DNA from: Bacteroidia bacterium
Lineage (GTDB): Bacteria; Bacteroidota; Bacteroidia; Cytophagales; Cyclobacteriaceae
Direction: 5' to 3'
Length of the DNA stretch: 64,000 nucleotides
Assembly (NCBI GenBank): GCA_030425425.1
Contig: JAUIAO010000021.1
Location: forward strand, 19,625 to 83,624
Shown here: piece by piece, positions 43,455 through 51,026 of the stretch
Layout: each line of letters begins with the position of its first letter
Position numbering within the stretch: the first letter of the stretch is position 1
The notes under the pieces: model-generated
The model's database searches: none
What the model saw: the letters and a program-made list of their open reading frames with translations, nothing else
Told to the model about the DNA's origin: nothing
Made by a program: the position numbers and the translations under genes

Positions 43455-43476
43455 GAATCAAAATATCGAAAACATT

Positions 43477-45060
43477 ATGATGACCATAGGAGGAATTGAA
43501 ATTTTATCACAACATCCAGATAATGAAACATTAGGATCTGTAGTAGGCTCAGATGTATATAAAGTTATCAATGAAATGGTTTTGAAAGCCATTGATCAGA
43601 AAGAGTTAGTATGGCGGAAACCTTGGTCTTCAATAAATCATTACGGATTTTCTGCTACAAATTTCATCAGTAAAAATGAGTATCGAGGAGCTAATTCGTT
43701 CCTGCTAAATTTTCTCATTCCTTATCTAAGAGGGAAAAAGTGGAAAAACCCCTATTTCATGACCTTCAAACAAATAGAAGAGAAAGGTGGTAAAGTTAAA
43801 AAAGGAGCTGAAGGATACTTTGTTACTTACTTTCAAATGATTTACAAGTTAGGTAATGAAAGTATAACGGAAGAGGAGTACTGGAGCAAGTATGTGCTTT
43901 GCGCTAATGATGAATTTGATTTTTGCCAAGATTTAAAAGCTATTCCAATGCTTCGTTATTATAAAGTTTTCAATGGGGATGATATTGAAGGAATAGACTG
44001 GAAACTAAAGAAAGTTAAGCCTAAATCTAAAGAACAAAAAATAGAGTCTGCTGAAGATATATGGATTAATTATCCTGTAAAAGCTCCACAACTAATTCAT
44101 TCTGACCCTGACAGTGCGTTCTATAGTCCTTCAAAGGATATTATCAATCTGCCCGTAATGGAAGCTTTCAAAAACCCTCAAGAATACTATGGAACGTTGT
44201 TTCATGAAATGATACATAGTACTGGTCATCCAACAAGGTTAAAAAGAGCTGGGGGAAAGAAATTTGGTGATAAGGCATATTCTTTTGAAGAGCTAGTTGC
44301 AGAACTTGGTGCCTGTTATTTGAATGGTGAGTCTGGTATTTTATTCCATACAATTAATAACTCAGCGGCTTATTTGAAAGGATGGAGGAGTCGATTGAAA
44401 AGGTATATTAATGAAGATGAGAAATTCTTCTTCTCAGCTGCAAGTAAGGCGCAGGAGGCCAGTGACTACATATTGAATCGATTACAGAAAGATTCTACTA
44501 AATCAAGAATCAAAAAAAACACTATTGGAATGAATGGCGAAAATCAAATTAACTACACACCTGAATATAATTTGTTAAAATCAATACGGTCACTAGGAAG
44601 GAAAACTAAAACATATCCAAGTGGAAGAAAGCCAGTTGAGAATGTTTTGAAAGTATTGTCAAGATTTGATGCAATTCAAAATGATCTGGGTAATTCTTCA
44701 TCCGTTGAACTGTTAAAGAGATTAGTGACAGGATTGAAATCAGAGGTTTCTGAATTGTCAGATAGAGATACCGTCAATGTTAAATTCTCTAAAAAGACTT
44801 TAGCTGAAATTGATGGTGAACTTTCGGTATTATATTCTGATATTGAAAAACAGAAAGCTCCAATAGCGCAGGTTAATTTCTTGGATGGAGTGGGAAAGGA
44901 TCAGGTTGAATTTCACGTGCATGGATTTAATCAGTGGACTAAAAATAACAATCCATCATATAGCGATGTTTTAGAATACTTCCAGAATAATGATGAAGAT
45001 AATTCTAGGAATAAAAAGTTGATAGATGCGGTATTAACTAAACTACAGTCGGGAAAGTAA
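43477..45060 (+). CDS. ArdC-like polyvalent protein, N-terminal ORF
   Basis: 527 residues from ATG 43477; an in-frame TTG at 43453 lies inside the terminator. The N-terminal about 130 residues match the ArdC-N ssDNA-binding domain (NGIxP-type region replaced by NHYGFSATNFISKNEYRGAN). A zincin metallopeptidase follows with LFHEMIHSTGHPTRL (HExxH) and downstream Glu in SFEELVAELGA. The C-terminal 200 residues are unassigned. ArdC-type proteins protect incoming DNA from restriction. The stop codon is immediately preceded by the slippery heptamer GGGAAAG, so a -1 frameshift would extend the protein into the next ORF. Confidence 0.82.
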   Translation: MMTIGGIEILSQHPDNETLGSVVGSDVYKVINEMVLKAIDQKELVWRKPWSSINHYGFSATNFISKNEYRGANSFLLNFLIPYLRGKKWKNPYFMTFKQIEEKGGKVKKGAEGYFVTYFQMIYKLGNESITEEEYWSKYVLCANDEFDFCQDLKAIPMLRYYKVFNGDDIEGIDWKLKKVKPKSKEQKIESAEDIWINYPVKAPQLIHSDPDSAFYSPSKDIINLPVMEAFKNPQEYYGTLFHEMIHSTGHPTRLKRAGGKKFGDKAYSFEELVAELGACYLNGESGILFHTINNSAAYLKGWRSRLKRYINEDEKFFFSAASKAQEASDYILNRLQKDSTKSRIKKNTIGMNGENQINYTPEYNLLKSIRSLGRKTKTYPSGRKPVENVLKVLSRFDAIQNDLGNSSSVELLKRLVTGLKSEVSELSDRDTVNVKFSKKTLAEIDGELSVLYSDIEKQKAPIAQVNFLDGVGKDQVEFHVHGFNQWTKNNNPSYSDVLEYFQNNDEDNSRNKKLIDAVLTKLQSGK

Positions 45061-45091
45061 AACCCCGTACTAAGAAGGCCAGTAGTACGGG
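45051..45091 (+). promoter_or_regulatory. Programmed -1 frameshift signal
   Basis: GGGAAAG (45051-45057) is read G GGA AAG in the upstream frame, directly before TAA. A 6-nt spacer (TAAAAC) is followed by a perfect 9-bp stem, CCCGTACTA (45064-45072) with TAGTACGGG (45083-45091), and a 10-nt loop. The -1 frame is open from 45042 and continues into the ATPase ORF. GGGAAAG is the slippery sequence of the phage lambda G/T frameshift. Confidence 0.75.
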
Positions 45092-45113
45092 AAAGCCAAA
45101 GGCCAAAATTACC

Positions 45114-46346
45114 TTGAATGGGATTTCGATTACTACCGACAAATTCAAGGAAATGAGAGTAAGTGAATTAAGAGAATATACGCTTAATTATTACAATGAG
45201 CACTTAAAAGGCAATAAAGTAGCTATCAATAAACATTTGAAGGAGGTTGTATTTTTATCAAAAACAGGTAAGAAAATTGCTAAAGGTGGATCAATGTACA
45301 AAGAGAAAGCGGCTGTTATTGATCATTTAGAACCATTAATTGTAAAATCAACTTATAATAATTGGGGAGAACGTAAAAAGAATGATAGTAAAGATGTCAT
45401 TGGATACTTCAATTTTAAATCAAAACTAGAAATTGACGGGATTAAGAGGCATATCAGAATAGCTATTGAGGTCAGAAGAGATAAGAGCACAACTTTAAAA
45501 AGCTACGATGTGGGCAAAAAGGAATCCCTATCTTCAGAAGGATCCGTGGACTTGCCTTCAGACGGAGAAGATAGGGATTCACCACTTAATGGTGTTGCAA
45601 GTTTAACGATTTCTGAGAATACAAGTTTTGAAAATAATGAGAAAGTAGAATTCAATAATTCCAAGATACTAAAACCACTAGGGGTATTCGCTCCATCTAA
45701 CCAAGCTCCTGAGAAAAAGGAGGTTTTCAGGTTAAGAGCTGATAACTATCTGTCTGATTGGTTAGGTGAATTGCAAAAGTTCAGATTGGCAATGATTTTA
45801 ACGGGTCCGACTCATACACTGAAGACTGAGACTAAGAATCAAATCCTGAATGCGTTAGCAGAATTGGGAATGAATATTGCCGATTTGGACATGGAGCAGG
45901 GGGGATTGGAGTCACGGGATACACAAGCAAGCTATGATCGTAATATTTCGCCACAAAATAGAGATCGAATTCATACTACAGGTGAAATACCATCGTCATT
46001 AGAAGAACTTTATGAGTGGATCAAATCATATGATGTAATCGCTTTGGATTCATTTAATAAGTTCATGACTAAAGCAAACCTAAAGGGTACAGACTTTGAT
46101 AAAATTAGGCTTGACATGCCGGATAAAATATGGATTACTATTTTCCAGCTTCGTGACGATGGGAAAGTAAGATCCGGATCTTCTCCTGGTTATGATGCAC
46201 CTATTATTATCGAGACTGGTAAGGACGGAAGTGATTTCAAAACAGCATATGCCGAAATAAAAAAGAATCGTGGAAATCCAGATACCATCGGATTGAAATA
46301 TTATCCGATTACTGGCAAAATACAAAGGTCAGAAAACATCGATTAA
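45114..46346 (+). CDS. Polyvalent protein C-terminal ORF: LPD3-like and RecA-like ATPase
   Basis: Residue numbers run from the only candidate start codon, TTG 45114, which lacks an evident ribosome site. The frame is open from 45042 without any ATG or GTG, so translation most likely enters by -1 frameshift from the ArdC ORF, adding 429 residues for a 956-residue product. Residues about 15-125 resemble the LPD3/BECR-type polyvalent domain (VSELREYTLNYYNEHLKG). Residues about 205-400 form a RecA-like ATPase with a degenerate Walker A (TGPTHTLKTE, Leu replacing the last Gly) and Walker B DVIALDS. A 59-nt palindrome encodes the linker. Confidence 0.72.
   Translation: MNGISITTDKFKEMRVSELREYTLNYYNEHLKGNKVAINKHLKEVVFLSKTGKKIAKGGSMYKEKAAVIDHLEPLIVKSTYNNWGERKKNDSKDVIGYFNFKSKLEIDGIKRHIRIAIEVRRDKSTTLKSYDVGKKESLSSEGSVDLPSDGEDRDSPLNGVASLTISENTSFENNEKVEFNNSKILKPLGVFAPSNQAPEKKEVFRLRADNYLSDWLGELQKFRLAMILTGPTHTLKTETKNQILNALAELGMNIADLDMEQGGLESRDTQASYDRNISPQNRDRIHTTGEIPSSLEELYEWIKSYDVIALDSFNKFMTKANLKGTDFDKIRLDMPDKIWITIFQLRDDGKVRSGSSPGYDAPIIIETGKDGSDFKTAYAEIKKNRGNPDTIGLKYYPITGKIQRSENID
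45522..45580. repeat. 59-nt palindromic element within polyvalent gene
   Basis: GAATCCCTATCTTC (45522-45535) pairs perfectly with GAAGATAGGGATTC (45567-45580); inside, GAAGG (45537-45541) pairs with CCTTC (45555-45559). It encodes the Ser/Asp-rich linker between the LPD3-like and ATPase domains. It looks like an inserted REP-like element that kept the frame open. Confidence 0.65.
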
Positions 46347-46404
46347 TGTGAGTAATAAGTAAGTAATATCATCTAACACATTGATATAAAATGTGTTGGT
46401 ACTC

Positions 46405-46450
46405 ACTCATAATCAGAAAGTCCCTGGTTCGAGCCCAGGTGGGCCCACAA
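46405..46450 (+). repeat. attR: 46-bp core repeat, tRNA 3' remnant
   Basis: Identical to 13569-13614. It is the original host tRNA 3' half, cut off from its 5' half by integration. It keeps the host terminator (46455-46488: AAAGTCACACAGA with TCTGTTGTGACTTT and a T run), which is the same terminator as in the following tRNA-like units. Confidence 0.9.
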
Positions 46451-46564
46451 TATTAAAGTCACACAGAGTCTTCTGTTGTGACTTTTTTGTTTTTATGATT
46501 CTGCATTTGATAGTTTCTACGGCACATTGGAGATTTACAAGTTTCATTCGAATAATGATTCCAC

Positions 46565-46668
46565 GAGCCTATAAACCAGTTGGTTAGAGTATCTGACCGG
46601 CACGCGCAGTGTCATAATCAGAAAGTCCCTGTGCGGTTCGCCGCTGCGATCGAGCCCAGGTGGGCCCA
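46565..46668 (+). pseudogene. tRNA-like unit 1 with two loop inserts
   Basis: It matches the CAT tRNA except for CGGCACGCGCAGTG (46598-46611) inserted in the anticodon loop after C32, and TGCGGTTCGCCGCTGCGA (46632-46649) replacing GT in the T arm. The second insert contains GCGG-TTCG-CCGC, a perfect tetraloop hairpin. The acceptor start is GAGCCTA (one mismatch) and the D arm has AACC. Not functional as a tRNA without processing. Confidence 0.75.
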
Positions 46669-46788
46669 CAATATTAAAGTCACGCAGAGTCTCCTGTTGT
46701 GACTTTTTTTTTGTTTTTATGATTCTGTATTTGATAGTTTCTACGGCACATTGGTGATTTATAAGTTTCATTCGAATATTGATTCCAC

Positions 46789-46891
46789 GGGCCTACAACT
46801 CAGTTGGTTAGAGCATCTGACCGGCACGCGCAGTGTCATAATCAGAAAGTCCCTGTGCGGTTCGCCGCTGCGATCGATCCAGGTGGGCCCA
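46789..46891 (+). pseudogene. tRNA-like unit 2 with two loop inserts
   Basis: It has the same two inserts at the same places as unit 1, with identical sequence. The acceptor (GGGCCTA/TGGGCCC) and D arm are intact; the T arm has lost one base (GATCGATCCAGG). Followed by a copy of the terminator. Confidence 0.75.
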
Positions 46892-47008
46892 CAATATTAA
46901 AGTCACACAGAGTCTTCTGTTGTGACTTTTTTGTTTTTATGATTCTACATTTGATAGTTTCTACGGCACATTGGTGATTTATAAGTTTCATTCGATTATT
47001 GATTCCAC

Positions 47009-47112
47009 GGGCCTACAACTCAGTTGGTTAGAGTATCTGACGGGCACACGCAGTGTCATAATTAGAAAGTCCCTGTGCGGTTCGCCGCTGCGATCGAGCC
47101 CAGGTGGGCCTA
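47009..47112 (+). pseudogene. tRNA-like unit 3 with two loop inserts
   Basis: It has the same inserts, with small changes in the first (GACGGGCACACGCAGTG). The anticodon-stem 3' side is changed (AATTAGAAAG) and the acceptor end is TGGGCCT. This is the last unit; a different terminator follows. Confidence 0.72.
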
Positions 47113-47122
47113 CAATCAGAAA

Positions 47123-47155
47123 GCGAAGTTGGAAACAACTTCGCATTTTTCTTTT
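47123..47155 (+). terminator. Terminator ending the tRNA-like array
   Basis: GCGAAGTT and AACTTCGC pair around GGAAAC, followed by ATTTTTCTTTT. Confidence 0.88.
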
Positions 47156-47585
47156 ATAGAAATGTCAACAGTGTGCTTGCTCAAATAAAGCTGGATATCC
47201 TTTATCCAGATCAACAGGTCTCATTGCTCGAAATAGACTCAAATACCATTTTCGAAATACCTATCTCAATGATACTTATGAAGTTTAGGACCATACCTTG
47301 TCGGGACAGTTGAGCAGGAACAAACTACTGAGGTAAATCAAAAAGTAATTAAACTCTACATCTGCTGAGTCATCCGGAAATGGGAGAAAAGTAGTAAAAA
47401 GGTTTAGCGATCCTGATTCGTCACAATTGCTAATAGTACAATTTTCAAACTAACCGCTGAAGTGCGTTAATGTAGGAATAAAACCGACCTTATAATTGTT
47501 GGATAGAAGGATAAATCAACCAATAGCTAAATTCATTCAAAAGGCATAACTTCACTTTTCCATTAAACCCTTAGAATTCATTATT
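47156..47585. other. 430-bp stretch without a gene
   Basis: No convincing open frame and no strong hairpin. It separates the tRNA-like array from the M13 peptidase gene and presumably holds that gene's promoter, which I could not identify with confidence. Confidence 0.4.
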
Positions 47586-49622
47586 ATGAAAGCATTATTA
47601 AATCCACTCTATATAGTGGTTGTTTTGGTGGCTGTTATTGCGTGCGAACCACCCCAAAAAGAATCTCCTCAACTCTCTTCGGGGGTTCTTGTAGAAAATA
47701 TGGACACCACTGTGAATCCAGGTGACAATTTTCAAATGTATGTGAATGGTACATGGATCAAGAATACCGAAATTCCCGCTGATAAATCTAGCTACGGTAC
47801 TATGACTGTGCTTCGAGAAGAATCACAAGAAGATGTGAAAACCATTATCGAAGAAGCTGCCAGTAGTGAAGCACCGGAGGGTTCAGATGAGCAAAAAGTA
47901 GGTGATCTTTTTGCGTCGTTTATGAATATGGACAAACGAAATGAACTAGGCGTAGCCCCAATCGAACCTGAATTAGATAAAATCAACAACATTAAATCCT
48001 ATGATGACATGCAATATTTTATTGCAGAGAGTTCAATTAAGGGATTAGGAGGCCCTGTAGCATTTTGGGTGAGTTCTGATTTCAAAAACCCTGACATTAA
48101 CACTTTATATACATGGCAAAGAGGACTTGGTTTACCTGACCGGGAGTATTATCTCAGTGATGAAGGTAAAAACCCTGAAATCAGAGAGAAATATGTGTCA
48201 CATATCGCTAAAATGTTTGAATTGGCGGGCCTTGATAATGCAGATGCGCAAGCTAAAACGATCATGGACATAGAAACAGCTATCGCTGGTAAACACTTAA
48301 GAAAAGAAGAAACTAGAGATAGAAATAAAATGTACAACAAGTTTCCAGTAGATTCATTAGATGCTTTAATGCCTAATTGGGACTGGAAATCATACTTCAC
48401 AACTATCGGGCTTCCAGACCTGGAGCACGTTATCGTCACTCAGCCGTCTTATGTACTGGCTTTGGATGATATACTCACATCATACAGTGTAGATGATTGG
48501 AAATCATATTTGAGATGGAGAGTAGTCAATGATGCAGCAAACTACCTAAACAAAGAATTAGATGATCAGGATTTTGAATTTTACAGTAAAACACTAAGAG
48601 GCACACCAGAACCGCGTCCGATGTGGAGAAGAGGAGTGAGTGTTGTGAATGGTGTTTTAGGTGAAGTGGTAGGAAAGGTCTATGTATCTAAGCATTTTCC
48701 TCCAGAAGCTAAAGAACGCATGTCAGAACTTGTTGGCAATCTGATCAAAGCGTATGAGGCAAGCATCAAAGATCTTGATTGGATGGGAGAGGAGACAAAG
48801 CAAGAAGCACTGAAAAAGCTCAGCAAATTTGATCCGAAAATTGGTTACCCTGACAAATGGAAAGATTATTCTGACCTGGTGATTGATGCCGAAGATCTTT
48901 TTGGAAATATCAAGAGATCCAATATGGTGGAGCATTACAAGGATATAGCTAAGGTTGGCCAGCCAGTAGACAGGACAGAGTGGGGAATGACACCACAGAC
49001 TGTAAATGCTTACTACAACCCTTCGAAAAATGAAGTGGTATTTCCGGCAGCAATTCTTCAGTCTCCGTTTTTTGATATGAGTGCCGATGATGCAACTAAT
49101 TATGGTGCTATCGGAGGTGTAATTGGTCATGAAATAGGACATGGTTTTGATGATCAGGGAAGCAAAACAGATGGAGATGGTGTTTTGAGAAACTGGTGGA
49201 CTGATGAAGACCGTACAGAATTTGAAAAACGAACTGGAGCTTTGGTGGAGCAATACAGCAGTTTCAAAGTATTTGATGATTTGAATGTAAATGGTGAATT
49301 TACCCTTGGAGAGAATATAGGTGACCTGGGTGGCCTTACTATCGCCATGAAAGCTTATAAAATGAGCCTTGGTGATAAAGAACCAGAGGTGATTGATGGA
49401 TTTACCGGATATCAACGAGTGTTCATCGGATGGGCACAAGGCTGGGCTGGCAAGAGTCGTGAAGAAGCTCTGAGAATGCAGGTGAGCACTGATCCGCACT
49501 CTCCACGTGACTTCAGGGTAAATGGTGTTGTGAGGAATATACCTGAGTTCTATGAAGCATTTGATGTGCAACCAGGAGACTCTCTTTACCTGGCTCCAGA
49601 AGAGCGGGTGAAGATCTGGTAA
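47586..49622 (+). CDS. M13-family zinc metallopeptidase, lipoprotein
   Basis: A 678-residue protein of the neprilysin/PepO family. It has a lipoprotein signal with the lipobox AVIAC at Cys20. Zinc motif GVIGHEIGHGFDDQG (HExxH) is followed by the third ligand Glu in GENIGDLGGLTIA. The conserved C-terminal DFRVNGVVRNIPEFYEAF is complete. It cleaves peptides, probably at the cell surface or in the periplasm. A terminator follows at 49643. A long open frame on the opposite strand within this gene is a shadow. Confidence 0.93.
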   Translation: MKALLNPLYIVVVLVAVIACEPPQKESPQLSSGVLVENMDTTVNPGDNFQMYVNGTWIKNTEIPADKSSYGTMTVLREESQEDVKTIIEEAASSEAPEGSDEQKVGDLFASFMNMDKRNELGVAPIEPELDKINNIKSYDDMQYFIAESSIKGLGGPVAFWVSSDFKNPDINTLYTWQRGLGLPDREYYLSDEGKNPEIREKYVSHIAKMFELAGLDNADAQAKTIMDIETAIAGKHLRKEETRDRNKMYNKFPVDSLDALMPNWDWKSYFTTIGLPDLEHVIVTQPSYVLALDDILTSYSVDDWKSYLRWRVVNDAANYLNKELDDQDFEFYSKTLRGTPEPRPMWRRGVSVVNGVLGEVVGKVYVSKHFPPEAKERMSELVGNLIKAYEASIKDLDWMGEETKQEALKKLSKFDPKIGYPDKWKDYSDLVIDAEDLFGNIKRSNMVEHYKDIAKVGQPVDRTEWGMTPQTVNAYYNPSKNEVVFPAAILQSPFFDMSADDATNYGAIGGVIGHEIGHGFDDQGSKTDGDGVLRNWWTDEDRTEFEKRTGALVEQYSSFKVFDDLNVNGEFTLGENIGDLGGLTIAMKAYKMSLGDKEPEVIDGFTGYQRVFIGWAQGWAGKSREEALRMQVSTDPHSPRDFRVNGVVRNIPEFYEAFDVQPGDSLYLAPEERVKIW

Positions 49623-49642
49623 TACCTGATAAAATTTAAGAT

Positions 49643-49676
49643 AAAAGACCACTAGAGCAATCTTGTGGTCTTTTTT
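49643..49676 (+). terminator. Terminator of M13 peptidase gene
   Basis: AAAAGACCAC and GTGGTCTTTT form a 10-bp stem, then T residues. Confidence 0.88.
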
Positions 49677-49729
49677 GTTGGAAATAGGTCAGAACAGTAA
49701 ATAAATGAATGGAAGTAGAATAAAATACC

Positions 49730-49737
49730 TAGCTTTG
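49730..49737 (+). promoter_or_regulatory. -7 box for cold-shock gene with long leader
   Basis: TAGCTTTG matches the TAnnTTTG consensus. No good -33 is seen. Start of transcription near 49743 would give a 5' leader of about 225 nt. Long structured leaders are typical of cold-shock mRNAs. GGGAC (49932) and GTCCC (49949) can pair near the start codon. Confidence 0.4.
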
Positions 49738-49968
49738 CAGCTCTAATAAGAAAGTGCGCTGTATCTAACATGCAGCAATAAGTAAGAATTCAAAGACCTC
49801 TTTTTAAGATTCCCTTTTTATTTCCTGCCAATTTTCTCGATAGAGCAATAATAACTTCTAATCAATCATAAGATCAGAAGTAAAATCGTGGAAGTGTTTT
49901 CCAGTTAGAAAGGTTGCTCAATAATAACCCGGGACATTAAAAAATTAGTCCCACAAAATAATATTATA

Positions 49969-50163
49969 ATGCAAGAAGGAGTAGTTAAGTTTTTTAACTC
50001 AACCAAGGGGTTTGGGTTTATTAAACCTACAGATTCACAAGAAGATGTGTTCGTACACGAGTCAGGATTAAATGACGATATTCGTGAAAACGACAAAGTA
50101 AGTTACGACCTTGAAAGAGGTAGAAAAGGAATGAATGCGGTGAATGTTTCATTGATCGACTAA
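49969..50163 (+). CDS. cspA: Cold-shock protein
   Basis: A 64-residue single cold-shock domain with RNP1 KGFGFI and RNP2 VFVHES. It binds single-stranded RNA and melts secondary structure. Full length; start clear (MQEGVVKFFNSTKGFGF). A terminator follows 21 bp after the stop. Confidence 0.95.
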   Translation: MQEGVVKFFNSTKGFGFIKPTDSQEDVFVHESGLNDDIRENDKVSYDLERGRKGMNAVNVSLID

Positions 50164-50184
50164 GTCATTATCCAGTATTTCATG

Positions 50185-50208
50185 AAAACCACCCTAGTAG
50201 GTGGTTTT
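50185..50208 (+). terminator. Terminator of cold-shock gene
   Basis: AAAACCACC and GGTGGTTTT around CTAGTA, followed by T. Confidence 0.9.
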
Positions 50209-50217
50209 TTTATGCCT

Positions 50218-50892
50218 TTAAGTTTTTGAATGGGCATCAAAAACTTCTTTCATTTTCTCAAAGTGGATTTCTTCGAAATTTTGAATGATCAGGTCTGCCT
50301 GACTGTAATCCTGATTTTTAGAATGAAAACTATCAAAAGCCACACAAAATATTCCAGCACCTTTCGCCGCTGCTATGCCATTGGTAGCATCTTCTATCAC
50401 CAAACATTCTTCAGGTGAAAATCCCGTGGCTTTGGCTGCCTTAATGAATATTTCAGGGTGAGGCTTGGAGGCCTTCAGCTCTGCTCCGCTGAGCTTAGCT
50501 TTAAAATATTGATCAAGCTGAAAACGTTCGAATATACGATTGATACTCATCATAGTAGCCGAGGATCCAAGTACTAATGTAAGCCCATTTGCATGGTAAT
50601 TCATGATCAACTCTCTCACACCATCAATCAAATCAAATGTTTTATCCGTCTTAAAAATAACATCAAAATGCTTCCTTTTGATTGTGGCTAGTTCTTCCGG
50701 CGTGTGTTCGAGGTTGAAGTGCTCCTTGAGTTGTTTGCAGACATTGATGGTTGATTTGCCTGTAAGAGAATCATACAGCTCTACCGATACATCGATCCCT
50801 ACTTCATCAAACATTGCATGATAAGCCTTGTAATGCAGAGGCTCACTATCAATAATCACTCCGTCCATATCAAAAATCACAGCTTTGAGCAT
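50218..50892 (-). CDS. HAD phosphatase, beta-phosphoglucomutase-like
   Basis: A 224-residue HAD enzyme: motif I FDMDGVIIDSEPLH, motif II LGSSA, motif III Lys in SKPHPEIF, motif IV VIEDATNGI. An alpha-helical cap lies between motif I and II. It dephosphorylates or isomerises a sugar phosphate; the exact substrate cannot be told. Convergent with the cold-shock gene. Confidence 0.88.
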   Translation of the reverse strand: MLKAVIFDMDGVIIDSEPLHYKAYHAMFDEVGIDVSVELYDSLTGKSTINVCKQLKEHFNLEHTPEELATIKRKHFDVIFKTDKTFDLIDGVRELIMNYHANGLTLVLGSSATMMSINRIFERFQLDQYFKAKLSGAELKASKPHPEIFIKAAKATGFSPEECLVIEDATNGIAAAKGAGIFCVAFDSFHSKNQDYSQADLIIQNFEEIHFEKMKEVFDAHSKT

Positions 50893-51026
50893 AGCTTTTT
50901 TTGCTGCGAATATACTAGTCTTTAGGTTTTTAGAAGTGACAATAACGGCGGTTGAATAAGAACGTATTCAGAATTAAAAAATTCAAAACACCTTTAAGAA
51001 TCATTCAATTTGAATATGTTCAAGGT

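Larger units (their letters stand above)
13569..46450. mobile_element. Integrated element (candidate tailless prophage), 32.8 kb
   Basis: Bounded by 46-bp direct repeats in a tRNA, with an integrase next to attL. It contains a repressor and divergent early operon, DNA methyltransferases, a late operon with two wall hydrolases, and a polyvalent ArdC-like/ATPase gene at the right end. I find no terminase, portal, sheath, tape-measure, relaxase or VirB4-type gene. Many late proteins have one membrane segment or a signal peptide. Boundaries are firm. The virus interpretation is an inference from the lysozymes, spike-like protein and operon organisation. Confidence 0.88.
46405..47112 (+). repeat. 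Tandem array of tRNA-plus-terminator units, about 220 bp each
   Basis: One partial unit (from attR) and three further units whose tRNA parts start at 46565, 46789 and 47009 (224 and 220 bp apart). Each unit has a leader (TTTCATTCGA ... TGATTCCAC), a tRNA-like sequence and, except the last, the terminator AAAGTCAC...GTGACTTT. The spacers are nearly identical, so the array arose by tandem duplication. Confidence 0.85.

Noticed and set aside
43453..43476. TTG 43453 as start of the ArdC-like protein
   Set aside because: It lies in the T-tract of the late-operon terminator; ATG 43477 is a better start and loses no domain.
13569..46450. Integrative conjugative element
   Set aside because: No relaxase, coupling protein, VirB4-like or tra gene is seen; wall hydrolases and a spike-like protein favour a virus.
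46405..47112. A CRISPR array or IS remnant for the regular repeats
   Set aside because: Units are about 220 bp with tRNA bodies and terminators; there are no short direct repeats with unique spacers and no transposase.
46393..47313. Short open frames across the tRNA-like array
   Set aside because: They read through tRNA bodies and terminators and differ between units; no protein features.
48723..49652. A 309-codon open frame on the minus strand inside the M13 peptidase gene
   Set aside because: It is antisense to a well-conserved metallopeptidase and its translation has no family features; it is a shadow of the codon usage on the plus strand.
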